From Onchocerca lupi (lineage: Eukaryota > Nematoda > Chromadorea > Rhabditida > Onchocercidae): a DNA stretch of 64,000 nucleotides. Shown here piece after piece: positions 39,240 through 52,235 of this stretch. The notes below the pieces were generated by a model. It was not told the DNA's origin, searched no databases, and was given only the letters and a program-made list of their open reading frames with translations. How positions within the stretch are numbered: the first letter of the stretch is position 1; each line of letters opens with the position of its first letter. The translations under genes and the position numbers were made by a program. The stretch spans positions 124,001 through 188,000 of the forward strand of contig JAOVVO010000035.1 in the NCBI GenBank assembly GCA_028564675.1, read 5' to 3'.

Positions 39240-42200
39240 TTACAGTGATAATTGATGAGATGGCTGAGGCACTTCATATTCGATAGATTCATCATCTAAA
39301 GAATTTCAACACTGCATGAGAAACATTTGTTACTCGATCAAAATTGAAGAAATGAATAATTTGAAATGCCAAGCATTATTTTTTCTATTTTATTTTTGTT
39401 TAAATTTTATTATTAACGACTGACAATTAAACTAATAATATATTAAACGGAGAAGTTTGACAAAATGAATTCAAGGTCAGCTATACAGCTACGTACGTCT
39501 CATCAGAAGGCGCAACGCAATAAACAGCTAAACTATTCAGGAATTTTGGCTAATTTTGTCAATTCCATTAATTCAAAAAAAGTACACCGAAATAAACGTT
39601 ATTAAAAATAAAATTCTTTAGTTCGAAAATTAATATCTTTTCATTTGCTAAAAAGCAAAAATTCGTTACTGCAATTGGTGCAATTGATGCAATAGATTGG
39701 ATACTTAACATAGTAACCGAATAATTCTTTAAATCGTTTAAGAATAAGCATTAATTCCATGAAAATCTTTTTTTTTCTTTCTATTAAATAAGCGGAAACC
39801 CTACCATCAGCAACTGCAGTTATTTGGAAACAATAAATTACCTGTTGATAATTTTGATGGCAGCCCACATTTAGTAGCCATTTCGCAAATTCTTATCCGA
39901 CGTTCGTTATCCGGAAGACTTTTCAACATATCCTCAATAATTTCGCCCACCGGTTTTGCTTCATTCTCTTTTAGTATTTCACGAGCATATTCGGCTGGAA
40001 AGAACAGAAGTACCAAATGCCTACCTAACGTCAAGTGCAAAAGAAATTTTTATTTACCAAATCCAGAATTAAAGTCCTGAAAACCTCAAAACTTCGCTCT
40101 CTGTGACTGTTACATCATTAAATAAAGATATTAATTAAAGATATATTTGAACAACGATTCTCTAGTGGCATACATTTTTGAAAAAAAATTTGCAAACCTC
40201 CTCGCAAACTTCGAATTTTTTTTTAGATCATCTATAAGTATTTACGTCTTCCAGTATGTGTAGAAAGAACATGAACATAAAAAGACATTCAAAATGTTAC
40301 AAAAGAAAATCACAAAAGAAACTTACAAAACATTTTTTTGGGCGGGCAAAGATTTGGGCAATAAGCCAACACGCTACATATTAATTCTTCATCAGACAGC
40401 AAATAATCTTCTTCATGTTGCCTATAAGTGTTGCAAGTAAAATCATATGCTACTTTAACTGTACTTCAACCGAATTTTTGCACCATGATCAAAGTCAAAA
40501 AAACGAACATTGAACATGTTGCATCAGCACATCTTCCTAATAATTCATAATAACAAAGCGGTTTCAACGGATCCAACTTATTTGACAGAGCTCGATGAGC
40601 TATCAAATGGTAAGGGAATGTTGGAGATAAGCTGAAATTGGCTTGATTGATTAAATAAATCACTGCTGTAATGGTATTTTGTTTAACAAACAAATTAGAA
40701 TATCAGGACTTCTTAAAAATTAACATATGGTCAATTACAAGCACCACTATTCTCTTCTCGACTTTATGAGGCAAGATAACAATTACCTGCCTTCACTAAA
40801 CTAGTTAACTTAAACATGACACTCAATTCATCTGAATTGATTGAAGCATTTTAAGAAATCGTTCCACTATATTTTTATAATATCAAACCACCCATTTTCT
40901 AGAATTACCGTGAAATGTCCTATGAACAAAGGATAAAAAGGTAAAGGGCAATATAAAATTACTAACAAAAATGTTTTTGCGAGTTAACTAAAGCAAGCAG
41001 TGACAATAAAATAAAATGAGAAAAAGTAAAAATCAATTTGAAATATACTACTTTGAAATTATATGCACATACCGATATCCGTTAAACATAATTAATGGAT
41101 TATTTTTAAGTTCATTAACATCTTTTTCGGATAGTATTACAATACGATTGATCCTTTTCTCTCCCTGTGCATTTTCATGATAAACAATGGGACTATTCGC
41201 AGTTGCAGCTTCTCCGATGAAATTTGCTTCTAATTCTTCCTGCTCCAACTCACGTATTGCCGTGACAAGACCATTCAATGAATCACTCGAATCTGATAAC
41301 TCAATTATATCGGAATCTCTGAAAATTATTTTAAGGCTGCATATTACATCTTATTATCAAACCAAACGTAGTTTCTTTTATGCTGGGAAGTAGTCTCACT
41401 TACGAATTTATGTTGATTCATACTGAAAGTTAACTTATACAATTTCCAGTCGATGATTCGATATTTTTTTGCATGCCGAATTAAGTGATAAATTTAACAA
41501 GTTCATGGAACAGTTAGTAATAGCTTATATATAAGCAAATTTATCAATATTTCTGGCTTCTTAATTGACTTTCACGATAAAATAAAAATGAAATAAAATC
41601 CAGAAAGAAACAATATAAAAATGAAATAAAATCCAGGAAGAAACAATATAAAGTAGTAACCTCAAAATATTTATTGGAGAATGCTGGGATCCACTACTAC
41701 TGCTTGCAGATCTTGAAACATTATCTCGATCATCAGAATAATTCACCATAATAGTGGTATTCGGCAATTCAGAATGCTCCAAAACAGGTGTTTTTATCAT
41801 TCCTAATACTTTCGCATCATTTTCAGGTGTGACCATTATTTGCATAGGATCATAAACATTTCCGACATTTTTATTTATATTTTTCATGGATTTAGCTTCT
41901 CCTACCAATCGCTCCATTCGTTCACTCTTTTTTTCAAATGTTTTCCTCTCTGTATTCTTGTAATTTTTTTCACACTGTGCTTTATCTAACTGTCTTTCCA
42001 AATACGACAAACGACCCTTGGCCTTTTCTTGATCACACCGAAGTACTTCCATTTCCGCGTCAAGAACACCAAGCTGATGAGCACAGCGATTCGCTCTTTC
42101 CTAAAGAATTTTACGAAGGATCAATAAATTAGAGCTTTAAAACTGCAAAATTTGTGATACAAGTTTGTCGATTCTTTCAATAGCTTCTAAAAAGAAGCTC

Positions 42201-45200
42201 CATTAATAATTCTTTCATTAACTACATTCACTCGATTTTATTCGATAAAATTTCAATAGTTAGCACTTGATTCTTAACATGCCTTAGTTCTTCGGCGATC
42301 ATACAGTTATGACATTGTGAGAAAAAGAATGTCGAGTTTGGGTTCTATGAGATTAATTTCAAATTAATGATGAAAAGCAAAAAAAAAAATTTGAGAAATT
42401 ATAGCAACTACTAACCAAAAAGCTATCACGTTTTCTTCGCGTAATACTTTTTTGATCATCACGATGCCTTAGTTTTCTTTCAATTTCCTTCAATATTTTC
42501 TTCTCAGCATCAACCATATGTTCCCAATCTTCAGTCTTTCTGCATTCTATTCCTGATATATCGCCAAATTCATCTTTTGATTTCCAACGCAATCTGCATT
42601 ACATATGCATAGATATACAATAAGAAGCTAACAAAAGTTTAAAGTAAAGCAGATAGTGATTTAATTTCTTGCAATTCTGGAAATAACTTGAAAATAGCAG
42701 TAAAACTTATTTACTTTTTAGGAATAACTTCTCGAAAATTTTCTTTTCTTTTCCGTGGTAACTTGATGCGATAGTCTTGAACTTTCCCATCATCACTGCC
42801 ACTAGATAAAGAATCATCTTTCTTTGAATGCTAAAAACTTTCTTGCCTTAGATGGGAATCAAAGAAGCAACAATTTAATGGGGCAAGTACTTCATTCAAA
42901 ATAAAAAAATCAACAAACCTTTCGAACTAACACAGATTTCCAGTTTCGCTCTGCAATATTTGTAAATTTTTTAGAACAATGCGTTTCAGTCCTAAAAACA
43001 AATACTATTAAATTCATAAATTCAATATCATTTATTTTACGCTGTCCTCATTGATATAACAGATGCTTGATTCCTTTCTGTTCCTGAACTAAAAATGAAA
43101 TTTCAACCATTTGTCAAACCGAACACTCATAAAATGATAAAAAAAAAAAAGAAAAGGAAATTAGAAGAACCTCCGGAAAATATACCTGTAACTGGAATTT
43201 GGTCCCTCATTACTATCATGATCAGATTGATCTTCCGAATTCGCACTGCTTAATTCACCTTCTTCAAGTGATGATTTGAGCGATATTAACTTCTTATTAT
43301 TCTTTCTTTGCATTATCTACAGGTAGGATTAAATTTTCATCAGTAAAAAAAAAAAAAAAAAAAAAAAATTTAAAAATTAGATAAGCTGATGTATTACAAA
43401 TATAAATGAATCGAATATCCATCAATCGTTTGATACTTTTTGTAGAAAAAGAAGCTAATTTTCAACATATTAATTTCATTCATATCCTATGACAAAAATG
43501 CTATACCAAATTAATTCTAGCGATAAGTATGAAACATGAATTATAAGAATTAATATTTTTATAATATTTAGAATGTTTCGCATAAACATCACTTGCTCCA
43601 ATAGTTCAGCACGAAGTTGATCAACATCCTCTTCATTATCAGCAGCATCAAATACAACATCATTTCGGATTTGCATTTCATGTGGACGAACAGCCACAGC
43701 ATCGATTAATGGTGATGTTGGTGACGATCGTGAACGTGAATCTGAATTCCGCGAATTATTATGTTTCAAAATGCTTTTATCGTGAAGATTCACTTGAGTC
43801 CCGCCACTTGATGCATAGCAAAAAAAAAAAATTCCATAAATGTTTTTAATGTTAGGGTTGAGTTAAAGCGAATTCATTTGCTTAAACGAAAATTGCAATT
43901 GTGTCAACGATTTCTATTACTGGATAAGTTGCAAAGAAAAAAAAAAATGCATGAAATTCTACTTCGTGAGATTGTGCAAAAAAAAAAAAATTTTTTTTAA
44001 TGCTATTCTATGTCATCTAAGAACTCATATATTTAAAATTTCAATATGTTGCTCTTTAAATCTTTTTTTTTTTAAAGTGATTTCTGCTATCGTAAAATCA
44101 AAATTAAAACTTTAGAAAAAATAACACTAAAAACCTCGATCACTGTCCACAATATCCATTCCAACCTGCTCATAATTATCACCAAAATTCTCTATCTTTT
44201 TCGAAAATTTATTCGCTTCCACTCGCAATCGAAGTCGGTGCAGCTGTTCCTCAAATCTAAATGAATTTTTCAAATAGGATTAATTAAAAATAAACTACTC
44301 GTCTTCCTTCACTTTTAAATTGAAGATACTAAGAAAAAGATGAAAAAAACGATTATCTTTGACAAATAATCAAATACACATTAGGATTGGAGGATACATC
44401 AGATCTGAATAAAACTCAACAGATGCAAGGGATTTCATTCTACAGGAATTATTGAAAAAGAATGATTATTCGAGATTGAAAACACTAGAACTATAAACAA
44501 AGGTCTCATGGTCCTGCGACAGCAATAGACTGAGCTCTGACTTTTCAATGGCAATTTTGATTAGCAACTAAAAAAATTATCTATAATAAAGAAGCTTAGT
44601 TTCAGTGATTGGAATCTTACGGGTTTGGAAATTGCTTCATAGTTGTCTCCATCATTTCCACATTAGTTGGTACAACCGTTTTCTTTTGATTATTTAAGAC
44701 CCAACAAGAATAACTGTTTGCATTATCATTCCGTACCGTCACTTTAAGTGGCAACGCAGTCTCTTGAAATTTACGATTTTTGACGCGACTTTTCATATCA
44801 CTGAATCTTTGAGATCTATTGTCTGCAAAAAGATCGAAAAGAATTCAGCAATATTTGATATTATAGGCACTTACTCTTAATCGAAATTGTACCATCTTTT
44901 TCCACAAATTTTTGAACTCTTTTACTTATTCAATGACATTTAACTTACAAGACGTACTTTTGTATGTTCAATTAATATGTTAGCTTCACTTATTTTTTAA
45001 ATACAGATTCTTTAAATCATATCGACAAGATAACAAGCTTACTTTGCCTTTGTTTCAGTTGTACCCAGGTTTGTAGCGATGAAGAATTCATGTTCATTTG
45101 ATTTTTTTGCATCACGTAAGAAGCATCAACTGAAAAAAAAATAGGCAAAGTTCGGAAATGAAGCTCAAAATTTGGAATTATTTCTCTCATATATTTCTAC

Positions 45201-47198
45201 AATAATGATAGTTCTAAGTTATTTAGCCAAAACTACAGAAAAATTCACCCAAAAATTTATTGAATCAGAAGTACTATGAATCAAGAATATGTTATAATGT
45301 CAAGAAAATATTGGAAAAAATTTAGCCCAAGAGTAAGAGAACGACAATTTCAAATTGCAGGAATGCAGAACACTTTCAAACTAGTAAACAGTGCGTTTCG
45401 AAACTGTTCCAATTACTAATTTAGTACGAAATCTCAAACTGCTAAAAAATTCAATGAATTAAATTCATTGCTTCCTTGAATTACATTTATACCAAATTTA
45501 CGCTAATATTAGAATTCTCACTGATCTCTCCCTCTTCTGTTTCCTGTGATGTGGATTGTTGTACAAATCTTTTATCTTTGCTTGTATTTAACACTGCTAA
45601 ACGTAAAGCATCCTCATCGTCTGAATTCACACTTTCTACTAAATGTCCAGTAGATGCTGAGTTCGTGAACTCTGATCTCTCTGCTGCTTCCTGAAAATTA
45701 ACTTTGATATTTAAAGAAGAATAAAAGCAAGATAAAATTCCATCCTCTTCTCGAATCTAGACGAAATCTAATTGCTGAAACTCATTAAGTACCGAATTTC
45801 AGTAGAACTATAACTAATAGTAATAAGTCTACTTGAAGATAACCTAATCCCTGAAGAACACATTTCAAGACCTGTACTTCACGAATAATGCGGTCCACTT
45901 CACGTTCTCGTTCCTCGTCCAGACTTGATGAAATATACATCATGTTCTCTGACATTATCTCCACTGATGCATTCCTATAACTACAATATAATTTTTTAGA
46001 ACTAGAAGTCACAGCAAAGCGAAGTATTTTTGGAGACGAAAAAATAAAAAAAAAAAATGCTAAAAACTCTGTGTATTCACATTTCCACCAAAAGTATATA
46101 TCAAAATTCCTTGGCAATTTATTATTCGATACTATTAAATGCAAATTTCAACTGTTGTAGAATAAAAGAGCAAACGATAATATAAATCAGCTATATTGAA
46201 TCAAGATGTTTCTTTCCGCTATAGTAATATTCTCGAAACAAAACTCATCAAAGTAAACAAATATTGTTCAGTTACTCTAAGAGCAGCCAAACAATGCAAA
46301 CAGTAATAAGATATTAAATTAAATGATCATATTAAAATATTACTTTGACGAAAATGTCCTGCAATCAAATATCGCATTAACTGTATTAAATATCCAGTAA
46401 TTACAAATAAATCTATATTTAAAATCTTCAAATAATAATGTTGTAGATTAATGAAGAAAACGGAAATGAACAATAGATGGACTTCAAATTACTTAACAAA
46501 AGAAATACGCAGTATGCAGATAGTAATAATGATAATTCGTTGATGTAAATTTAACTTATTTCGACATTTCATTCTGCAGTAAATCACATACAATATTATA
46601 ACGAACGAAAATTATATGATAAAGTTAAGGATAGCTGAGACATTCTTGAACAAAATAGATAATACACCGAATACTAAAGATGATGCCTAATGTATGAATA
46701 CTTTGCCTAATAGTATAGCAATTAAGTACAGGTCATTTCTTACATTTTTTTTCTTCATTTTCAGAAATTTTTCTTCATTTTACATTTTTCTTCACTTTTT
46801 CATACTTTTATCTAACTTGCATTATTTCTAAATGATAAGGAATCATTAAAAACTAAATATAACGTTAACTTTAACAGGTAAAAATATGGGTAATTTAGCA
46901 ACTTAACTTGAAAGTAATAGTCACACAAAGCTGTTAATTTTAAACTGTCTTCTCGATTGCTGTTGATGATATTCAATTAAAAATGGATCAATTAGAAACT
47001 ATCTATTTCGCATTATCGCAATAATCATTAAACTCATCCCATTAACAATTTAAAAAATTGAAAATATCTAATATTTCAGATGATTATCATATTTTCAAGA
47101 AAAAATAACCTTCGAATATTGTTCAAATCATCATCATCATCTTGAATTTCACCATCTTCCAATGCAATATCATCTGCCAACACGACATTTCTTCCCAT
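39240..47198 (-). CDS. ZFC3H1: ZFC3H1-like nuclear zinc-finger/coiled-coil protein
   Basis: Human ZFC3H1 joins the helicase MTR4 and sends polyadenylated nuclear RNA to the exosome (PAXT); fission yeast Red1 is similar. Minus-strand exons: 47198-47110, 45974-45872, 45690-45522, 45129-45043, 44822-44621, 44256-44135, 43792-43593, 43316-43186, 43088-43041, 42991-42919, 42830-42715, 42593-42416, 42100-41661, 41318-41073, 40631-40509, 40421-40327, 39994-39842, 39295-39240. Phases fit throughout: 876 residues. Features in order: acidic start, DEDALRLAVL block, SLEEGELSS, a coiled coil in 42100-41661, then FNGYRLSPTFPYH and the finger C761-x7-C769-x4-C774-x3-H778 followed by EEDYLLSDEEL. This matches the human SPYF..., CRFDLTGTCNDDDC.WQH and DYTLS region as I recall it. 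It stops about 100 residues later, while the human protein goes on with a long repeat region. Exon 7 uses a less usual acceptor. Confidence 0.85.
40327..40631 (-). CDS. ZFC3H1: Zinc-finger exons of the ZFC3H1-like gene
   Basis: Exons 40631-40509 and 40421-40327 join within a Met codon (AT|G). Together they encode KPLCYYELLGRCADATCSMQ and then HEEDYLLSDEELICSVLAY. The Cys/Cys/Cys/His spacing of 7, 4 and 3 is that of the zf-C3H1 family (PF10650 type), not the common CCCH finger with 8, 5 and 3 spacing. The intron splits the finger between its third Cys and the His. Confidence 0.88.
45975..47109 (-). other. First intron of the ZFC3H1-like gene
   Basis: AT-rich, with no supported exon. Donor AAG|gtta at the left edge of exon 1 and acceptor tatag before exon 2, read on the minus strand. 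Confidence 0.6.
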
Positions 47199-47921
47199 TA
47201 TCGCAGCATACGTATCACAATTCCCTAAATATTTAAATCCATTTATTTCTTTACATATAAATATATCGATTTCTTACAGCTGTAAATACGAAGGAAGTAT
47301 CCGATTCGAATTGCTGATCTTCATTCGGATGTTCTGCTGGTAAATGGTTGAACAATGATAACTGCTTATTGTATAATTAATTATATACAACTAATAATTG
47401 CACATCACTGCACGCCAATTAATGGCAAAAATTGACGCAATCAATAATTATATATTACCATGTTAACTTAATTAAATACACACACACATATAAATAAGTG
47501 ATGACTATACACCATAAAATTTTGGCAAGGCAACGTTGAAAAAAAGCAGCCGTACGCTATGAAAATATTTCGTTCTATCGTATTACAGGAATATAAAATT
47601 TACTGAATCATTGAGCAGCTGCGAAATGAGATGCTGCGAGATTTCATGCTGAAAATAGAGTTGTCGGAAAATTCCGAAAGATGGTTTATTATAAATAAGG
47701 AATGTTAAAACTCAAGAAGCATAAAAGCAATTCTAAATGAACCAACAGGAATAAACAAGTTTATCACCAAATAATAAACAGAAAGGTAAACATGTTTTCC
47801 GCCAAAGCAATAAACATGTTTACCGCCAAAATATTCCAATTGACATATAAACAAAACGAGGTCGACCAATCATGAGAGACGAATTGAAGATCAGAAAAGG
47901 AAGAAGAGACCAGAAAGTTGA

Positions 47922-47930
47922 TATATAAAA
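47922..47930 (+). promoter_or_regulatory. TATA box of the LTR-like element
   Basis: TATATAAAA preceded by a GA-rich stretch, placed about 260 bp into the element. It points away from the ZFC3H1-like gene. Confidence 0.5.
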
Positions 47931-48207
47931 ATCGGATTTTGGAGAAGAGTTCTTTTTTTTACAAATTTCTCCAACAGTTTTCGACACGAATAGTTTTTCC
48001 ACAAACTGTCTACAACAATTCGACTCAGTTCGACAGTCCCACAACGAGACATTAACGCTTCACAACAACAATTCGACGACAACCACGATCGGCACGAGCG
48101 ACAATTCAGCGGAAGGCCACTGTTAATATTCTTTATATTCATTGTGTATTCGTTTTTATTATTTACAGTTGTAAAGTGCGCTATTATTTATAATATCGTA
48201 TAAATCC

Positions 48208-48213
48208 AATAAA
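48208..48213 (+). terminator. Polyadenylation signal of the LTR-like element
   Basis: AATAAA followed by GGCTGTTGTTG, a GT-rich downstream element typical of a poly(A) site. Confidence 0.5.
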
Positions 48214-51200
48214 GGCTGTTGTTGACTAGTGTCACAACATCAGGAAGATCTCCAGTCCAAATTACAAAACAACCTGATCTTTTTTGTCCCAACAGACGTG
48301 CCATAAAATCGTACGCTTCAAGTAGACGTGCTATAAAATCCCATGTCATTTCACATTATAAGTATCGATGCATGCCTTATGCTTGAAATACCTTTTAAGT
48401 TATTTACCTAATACGTGAGAGTAGCGCTTATTGTGTGATTAGCGTAAAAGTTTCCGGATTATAATTTATCTTTCAAGTAAATACTATTATTTTTTGTATA
48501 TAATCAAATGTTAAGCTCATTTATCATCTAGATAATTCATAATGTTAACCTTTGATGATCATTTGTAATGCAAATATTAAAATAATAAAAGAAAGTTTAT
48601 GACGACTATGAACAAATTTCACTTATTTTATATTTTTATAATCCATATATTTGATGGATGAATTAAAATCAGAACTTAAATTTTCAGCTATTTTAAACGT
48701 TTAAATTTTAGTGTATTCAAGCTGTAAAACAAATGAATATATTCAGATACTTTATGAGCGTAGTAATATTATGATATTTATTCAGTGATTTAAGTTCATA
48801 ATATTTACTTAGTTGATATTTAAGTTTAGATTATACTTTGTTTTGCTTAATTGAGTGTTTGACATGTTTGATTAATTAGAATACAATAAATTGAAATGTA
48901 ACTAAAATGCACGGTAATGCATGAGGATAAATATTAGAAATAAGCCAATTTGCTTTTCATTGTCAGTTGACTGATATCATGGGAATTAAATATCTAATAT
49001 TTCCATATCGATGCACAAATTATTCAACATGCAATATTGGATCAAGGAACGTAAACAAAATTATTTGATACTGTACTAATCAAAAATTCTTTTAACCATT
49101 GAAATTTAATATCAGCTAACCGCCAGTCTCCACTTATTCAATTTCTTTTTCATCCAATTTTTAAAATTTTGAATTGCTTTTAAAATTCATTTTGCATCAA
49201 TCTTTCAACATTTTTTAAATCTTAAATCTTAAGTGATAAAAGGAGAAGTGATGGTTTAAAATTTTGTTATTTATTTAACTGTTACAGTTGCTACGACTTA
49301 TTTGATTCGAAGATTCATTTGGAATTGAAAATCGCATAATAACAATAGGAAATAATAGTGCGAACAAACTGAAAACAGCACTGGAAAGTGTTTCAAATAT
49401 CAGTCATTTAATTTCAATTCTAATTAAAATTAAGTTAACTTCTTCGTATGAAAATCACTAGAATGATTTAGTCTTCCTTTTCATATCTTTTCTCGTCATG
49501 CTAATATCCTGTACCTCGGGTCATCTGATTATCTTTCAAACTCAGTTTCAGTTGAAATTGAAATTATTCTGCAAATGATGAAATTAGCCATGAATATATG
49601 TCGGAATGTACTTAACTGCTGAAATTCAAATATTTGAAGTCAGTAAACTAGCGAAAATTCAAAAAAAAAAAAAATTATCATAATTATGCAATAAGATTTT
49701 CTTCAAACTGATAACTGTGAAAAACCCATTCTTCATGGTATTAATCGGTTCTAAATATATTACTAGAACAATAAAAACTTTGTGAGAAGCATCTAAAGAT
49801 AATGACAGCTTAAAATTACAATAATTTATTTGATTACACGCTATGTCAGGTTTATTTTGAGGTTTAGATGAGCATTCATTAACTAACATTAATAGGCAGT
49901 TAGTTGAGAGCGATATGAAATGATTCGAAAATGAACATTTAAATGCATAAAAGTGCATTCGCAATATGGGTGATTGTAATCGCAAATCGAAAATGTCAAT
50001 ATAATAAAACATCAAAAGTAAGGAAAAAAGTACTCATCCAACAATTCGTGACAAAAATTAGTATCACAGAGAAACTTATCAAATCTAAATCAATACGAAA
50101 AACATGGAAATATAATTACGCAATTTATTATGCAATTTATTGTTGACTGATTAATTAAATTCGGTCTGCATAAAGTTGTTTTCTTTCTCCCATAATAATG
50201 AAAATTATATTTTGAGTATAGTTGATTACTTTTATCATTATTATCTTGATGAACATTAAAATGTATGTTCAATCATTCTAGGCAATAATTTATTAGCAAT
50301 TAAATTTACTTTCACACATATAAGCCACGAATGCATTCGGCGCGTATACAAGCAGAAAGTGTGATTTGAAGAGATTAATGTTATTCATTTATTATACAAA
50401 ATTGCACAAAAAGGAAAAAAAATGCCGATTGATTAGTCAGAATCGCATAGATTGAAAACTATTCTAATTATTGACTGTTTAATTCCAACTAATTCAAATT
50501 AATTCAATTTTCCAAGCTGTTCTCATCATTTTTGTTTTTCCAACTTCTGAATTTCATTTCTTTTCTTATCATATTAATCAACATTCATCCTTTTTAATCA
50601 TTTTGCAACTGTGCACACGGAATTCTTCCCGAAGGCAATGTAAGAAAGCATGGATGTATAACAGAAAATTCTAAAAACAATAATATTACCAACAATAATT
50701 AATTCTTAAATTTCAAATATTTCAAATCATTATGAGCGTAATTTTACCAAACATTTCATAGAAGTATTAACTGATTACATGTTAATGAAATAAAAAATGT
50801 ATATTTAAAATCTGCTGAATTTTCGGAACATTTGCATCTTCAATAATTCGTATGACAAATCGATAATCAGCAATAATTAACAAAAAAAAAAAGTTGTAAA
50901 AGTTACCGATCGTCATTAATCCCCATCAGGAAAATGAAACCTGAAATGGAAATCGAGTATTATATATCGCGGTAGTACCAAGTGTTATAATCCCACGTAC
51001 TCGATAATTTTCATCGGAAAAATAAGATCTAAAAATAGAAACCGACCACTTTCAGTACCAACTTCATTTATTTCGCTATCCAAACATCATCCATTTCAAA
51101 AATTTGCTCAATAAAGAGCTGTTGTATGAAAATAGGTCTTGCAACATACCGTATCCTTCGATTACTGATTTTCAAGACCTACAATCATTTTATTGCCAGA

Positions 51201-51287
51201 ACTTTTGCCAAATGACATTTTGCCAATTTTTTATAAATCTTACGATTTCTATTTGATGCGTGTAGGAGCTGTAAAGTGCATTAAATT

Positions 51288-51522
51288 CGTTACGTAACGT
51301 TACAGCGTAACACGTTATTAAGACGTTGTGATGTTTTGTTGAAGTTCGTTACGTAGTGTTACAACGTGACATATCATTAGGACGTCATAATACCACGTTT
51401 GATTTGTTGAGTAATGTTGCAACGTAACACGTTATTAAGATGCCGTAATACTACGTTTGAATTCGTTACGTGATGTTAAAGCCTAACGCGTCCTCAAGAT
51501 GCCATAATATTACATAAACTGT
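51288..51522 (+). repeat. 59-bp minisatellite, four copies, rich in GTTACGT
   Basis: Units start at about 51288, 51347, 51405 and 51464 (59, 58 and 59 bases). The consensus begins CGTTACGTAATGTTACAACG, continues TAACACGTTATTAAGA and then tGcCgTAATA, and closes CTACGTTTGAATT. Each unit has several GTTAC/GTAAC inverted pairs and ACGT cores. Base composition is clearly less AT-rich than the surroundings. It lies about 0.7 kb upstream of the nfi-1 start codon. Confidence 0.9.
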
Positions 51523-52235
51523 TTGGAATAATCCAAATAGATTTTACGTCAAACTAATGCTTGGTTCATCTTTTCCTTTTTTTTTTTTAATGTCGTAAGT
51601 ATTATATATTTTAAGCTATTTTATGACACATGTAGAAATGATACTGATATGATATGATAACCCATATTAGTAGTTATCATTTTAAACAGTTTCTAATTTC
51701 GTCAAATATGGAATTGAATATTTCAAATTAATGATTAAAACTCGAAAGATTTAACTAATAATAACTGATTATGAATTTATACTTCTCAAATTTCATTTTC
51801 ATTTATCGCTTTTCTTTTTTTTTTTAATGGAATTTTCTCGCTTTTTCTTTTTCTTTTTGAGAATAAATATTCAGTGATATTTTATTGGCACTATTGATGG
51901 CTTTCTCAATTATACACATTCATTTTGTATTAGCATTTTCTTTTTTTTTTTCGTTCAATTTCGAAAATTTCTCTACTATTGTAAATTAATGGGAAAAATT
52001 CAATTCTCCTTCCTCATCCATATATTTCAATTTTTTATTTCACTTACGCTGCGGACAATTCACAAAAATCTCAAGATATTTTAAATATATATAACTCTTC
52101 AGGCGAAATATATATTTAATTTAAAGGTAAACGAAGGAGAAAGAAAATGAGAAGCAGTCAATAAACAATAAAACAGTAACAGTACCATTGTGCCATGCAT
52201 TCATTGTTTAATACTATAAGAAAGAATGATCAGTT

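Larger units (their letters stand above)
47662..48294 (+). mobile_element. Solo-LTR-like element
   Basis: A 633-bp segment starting TGTCGGAAAATTCCGAAAG and ending TTTGTCCCAACA, so it has the TG..CA ends of an LTR. Inside are a TATA box (TATATAAAA at 47922) and, about 285 bp later, AATAAA at 48208. That is the usual order for U3, R and U5. U3 holds repeated ATAAACATGTTTACCGCCAAA-like units. A partial copy of its first 170 bp lies at 16390. There is no internal domain, and the flanking 5-mers AGAGT and GACGT do not make a clear target-site duplication. It is therefore either an old solo LTR or wrongly bounded. The end motifs are compatible with a BEL/Pao-type family, but that is a guess. Confidence 0.7.
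47199..52235. other. Gap between divergent ZFC3H1-like and nfi-1 genes
   Basis: About 5 kb with no supported coding exon. It holds a solo-LTR-like element at 47662-48294 and a 59-bp minisatellite at 51288-51522. The remaining sequence (48.3-51.2 kb and 51.6-52.2 kb) is AT-rich and unremarkable. Promoters for both genes must lie here. Confidence 0.6.

Noticed and set aside
47891..48142. Minus-strand 83-codon frame in the LTR
   Set aside because: It lies inside the LTR, antisense to its TATA/AATAAA order, with no known domain.
49659..50146. Open frames of 118 (minus) and 67 (plus) codons between ZFC3H1-like and nfi-1
   Set aside because: They overlap on opposite strands, lack splice partners and family motifs, and have intergenic-like composition.
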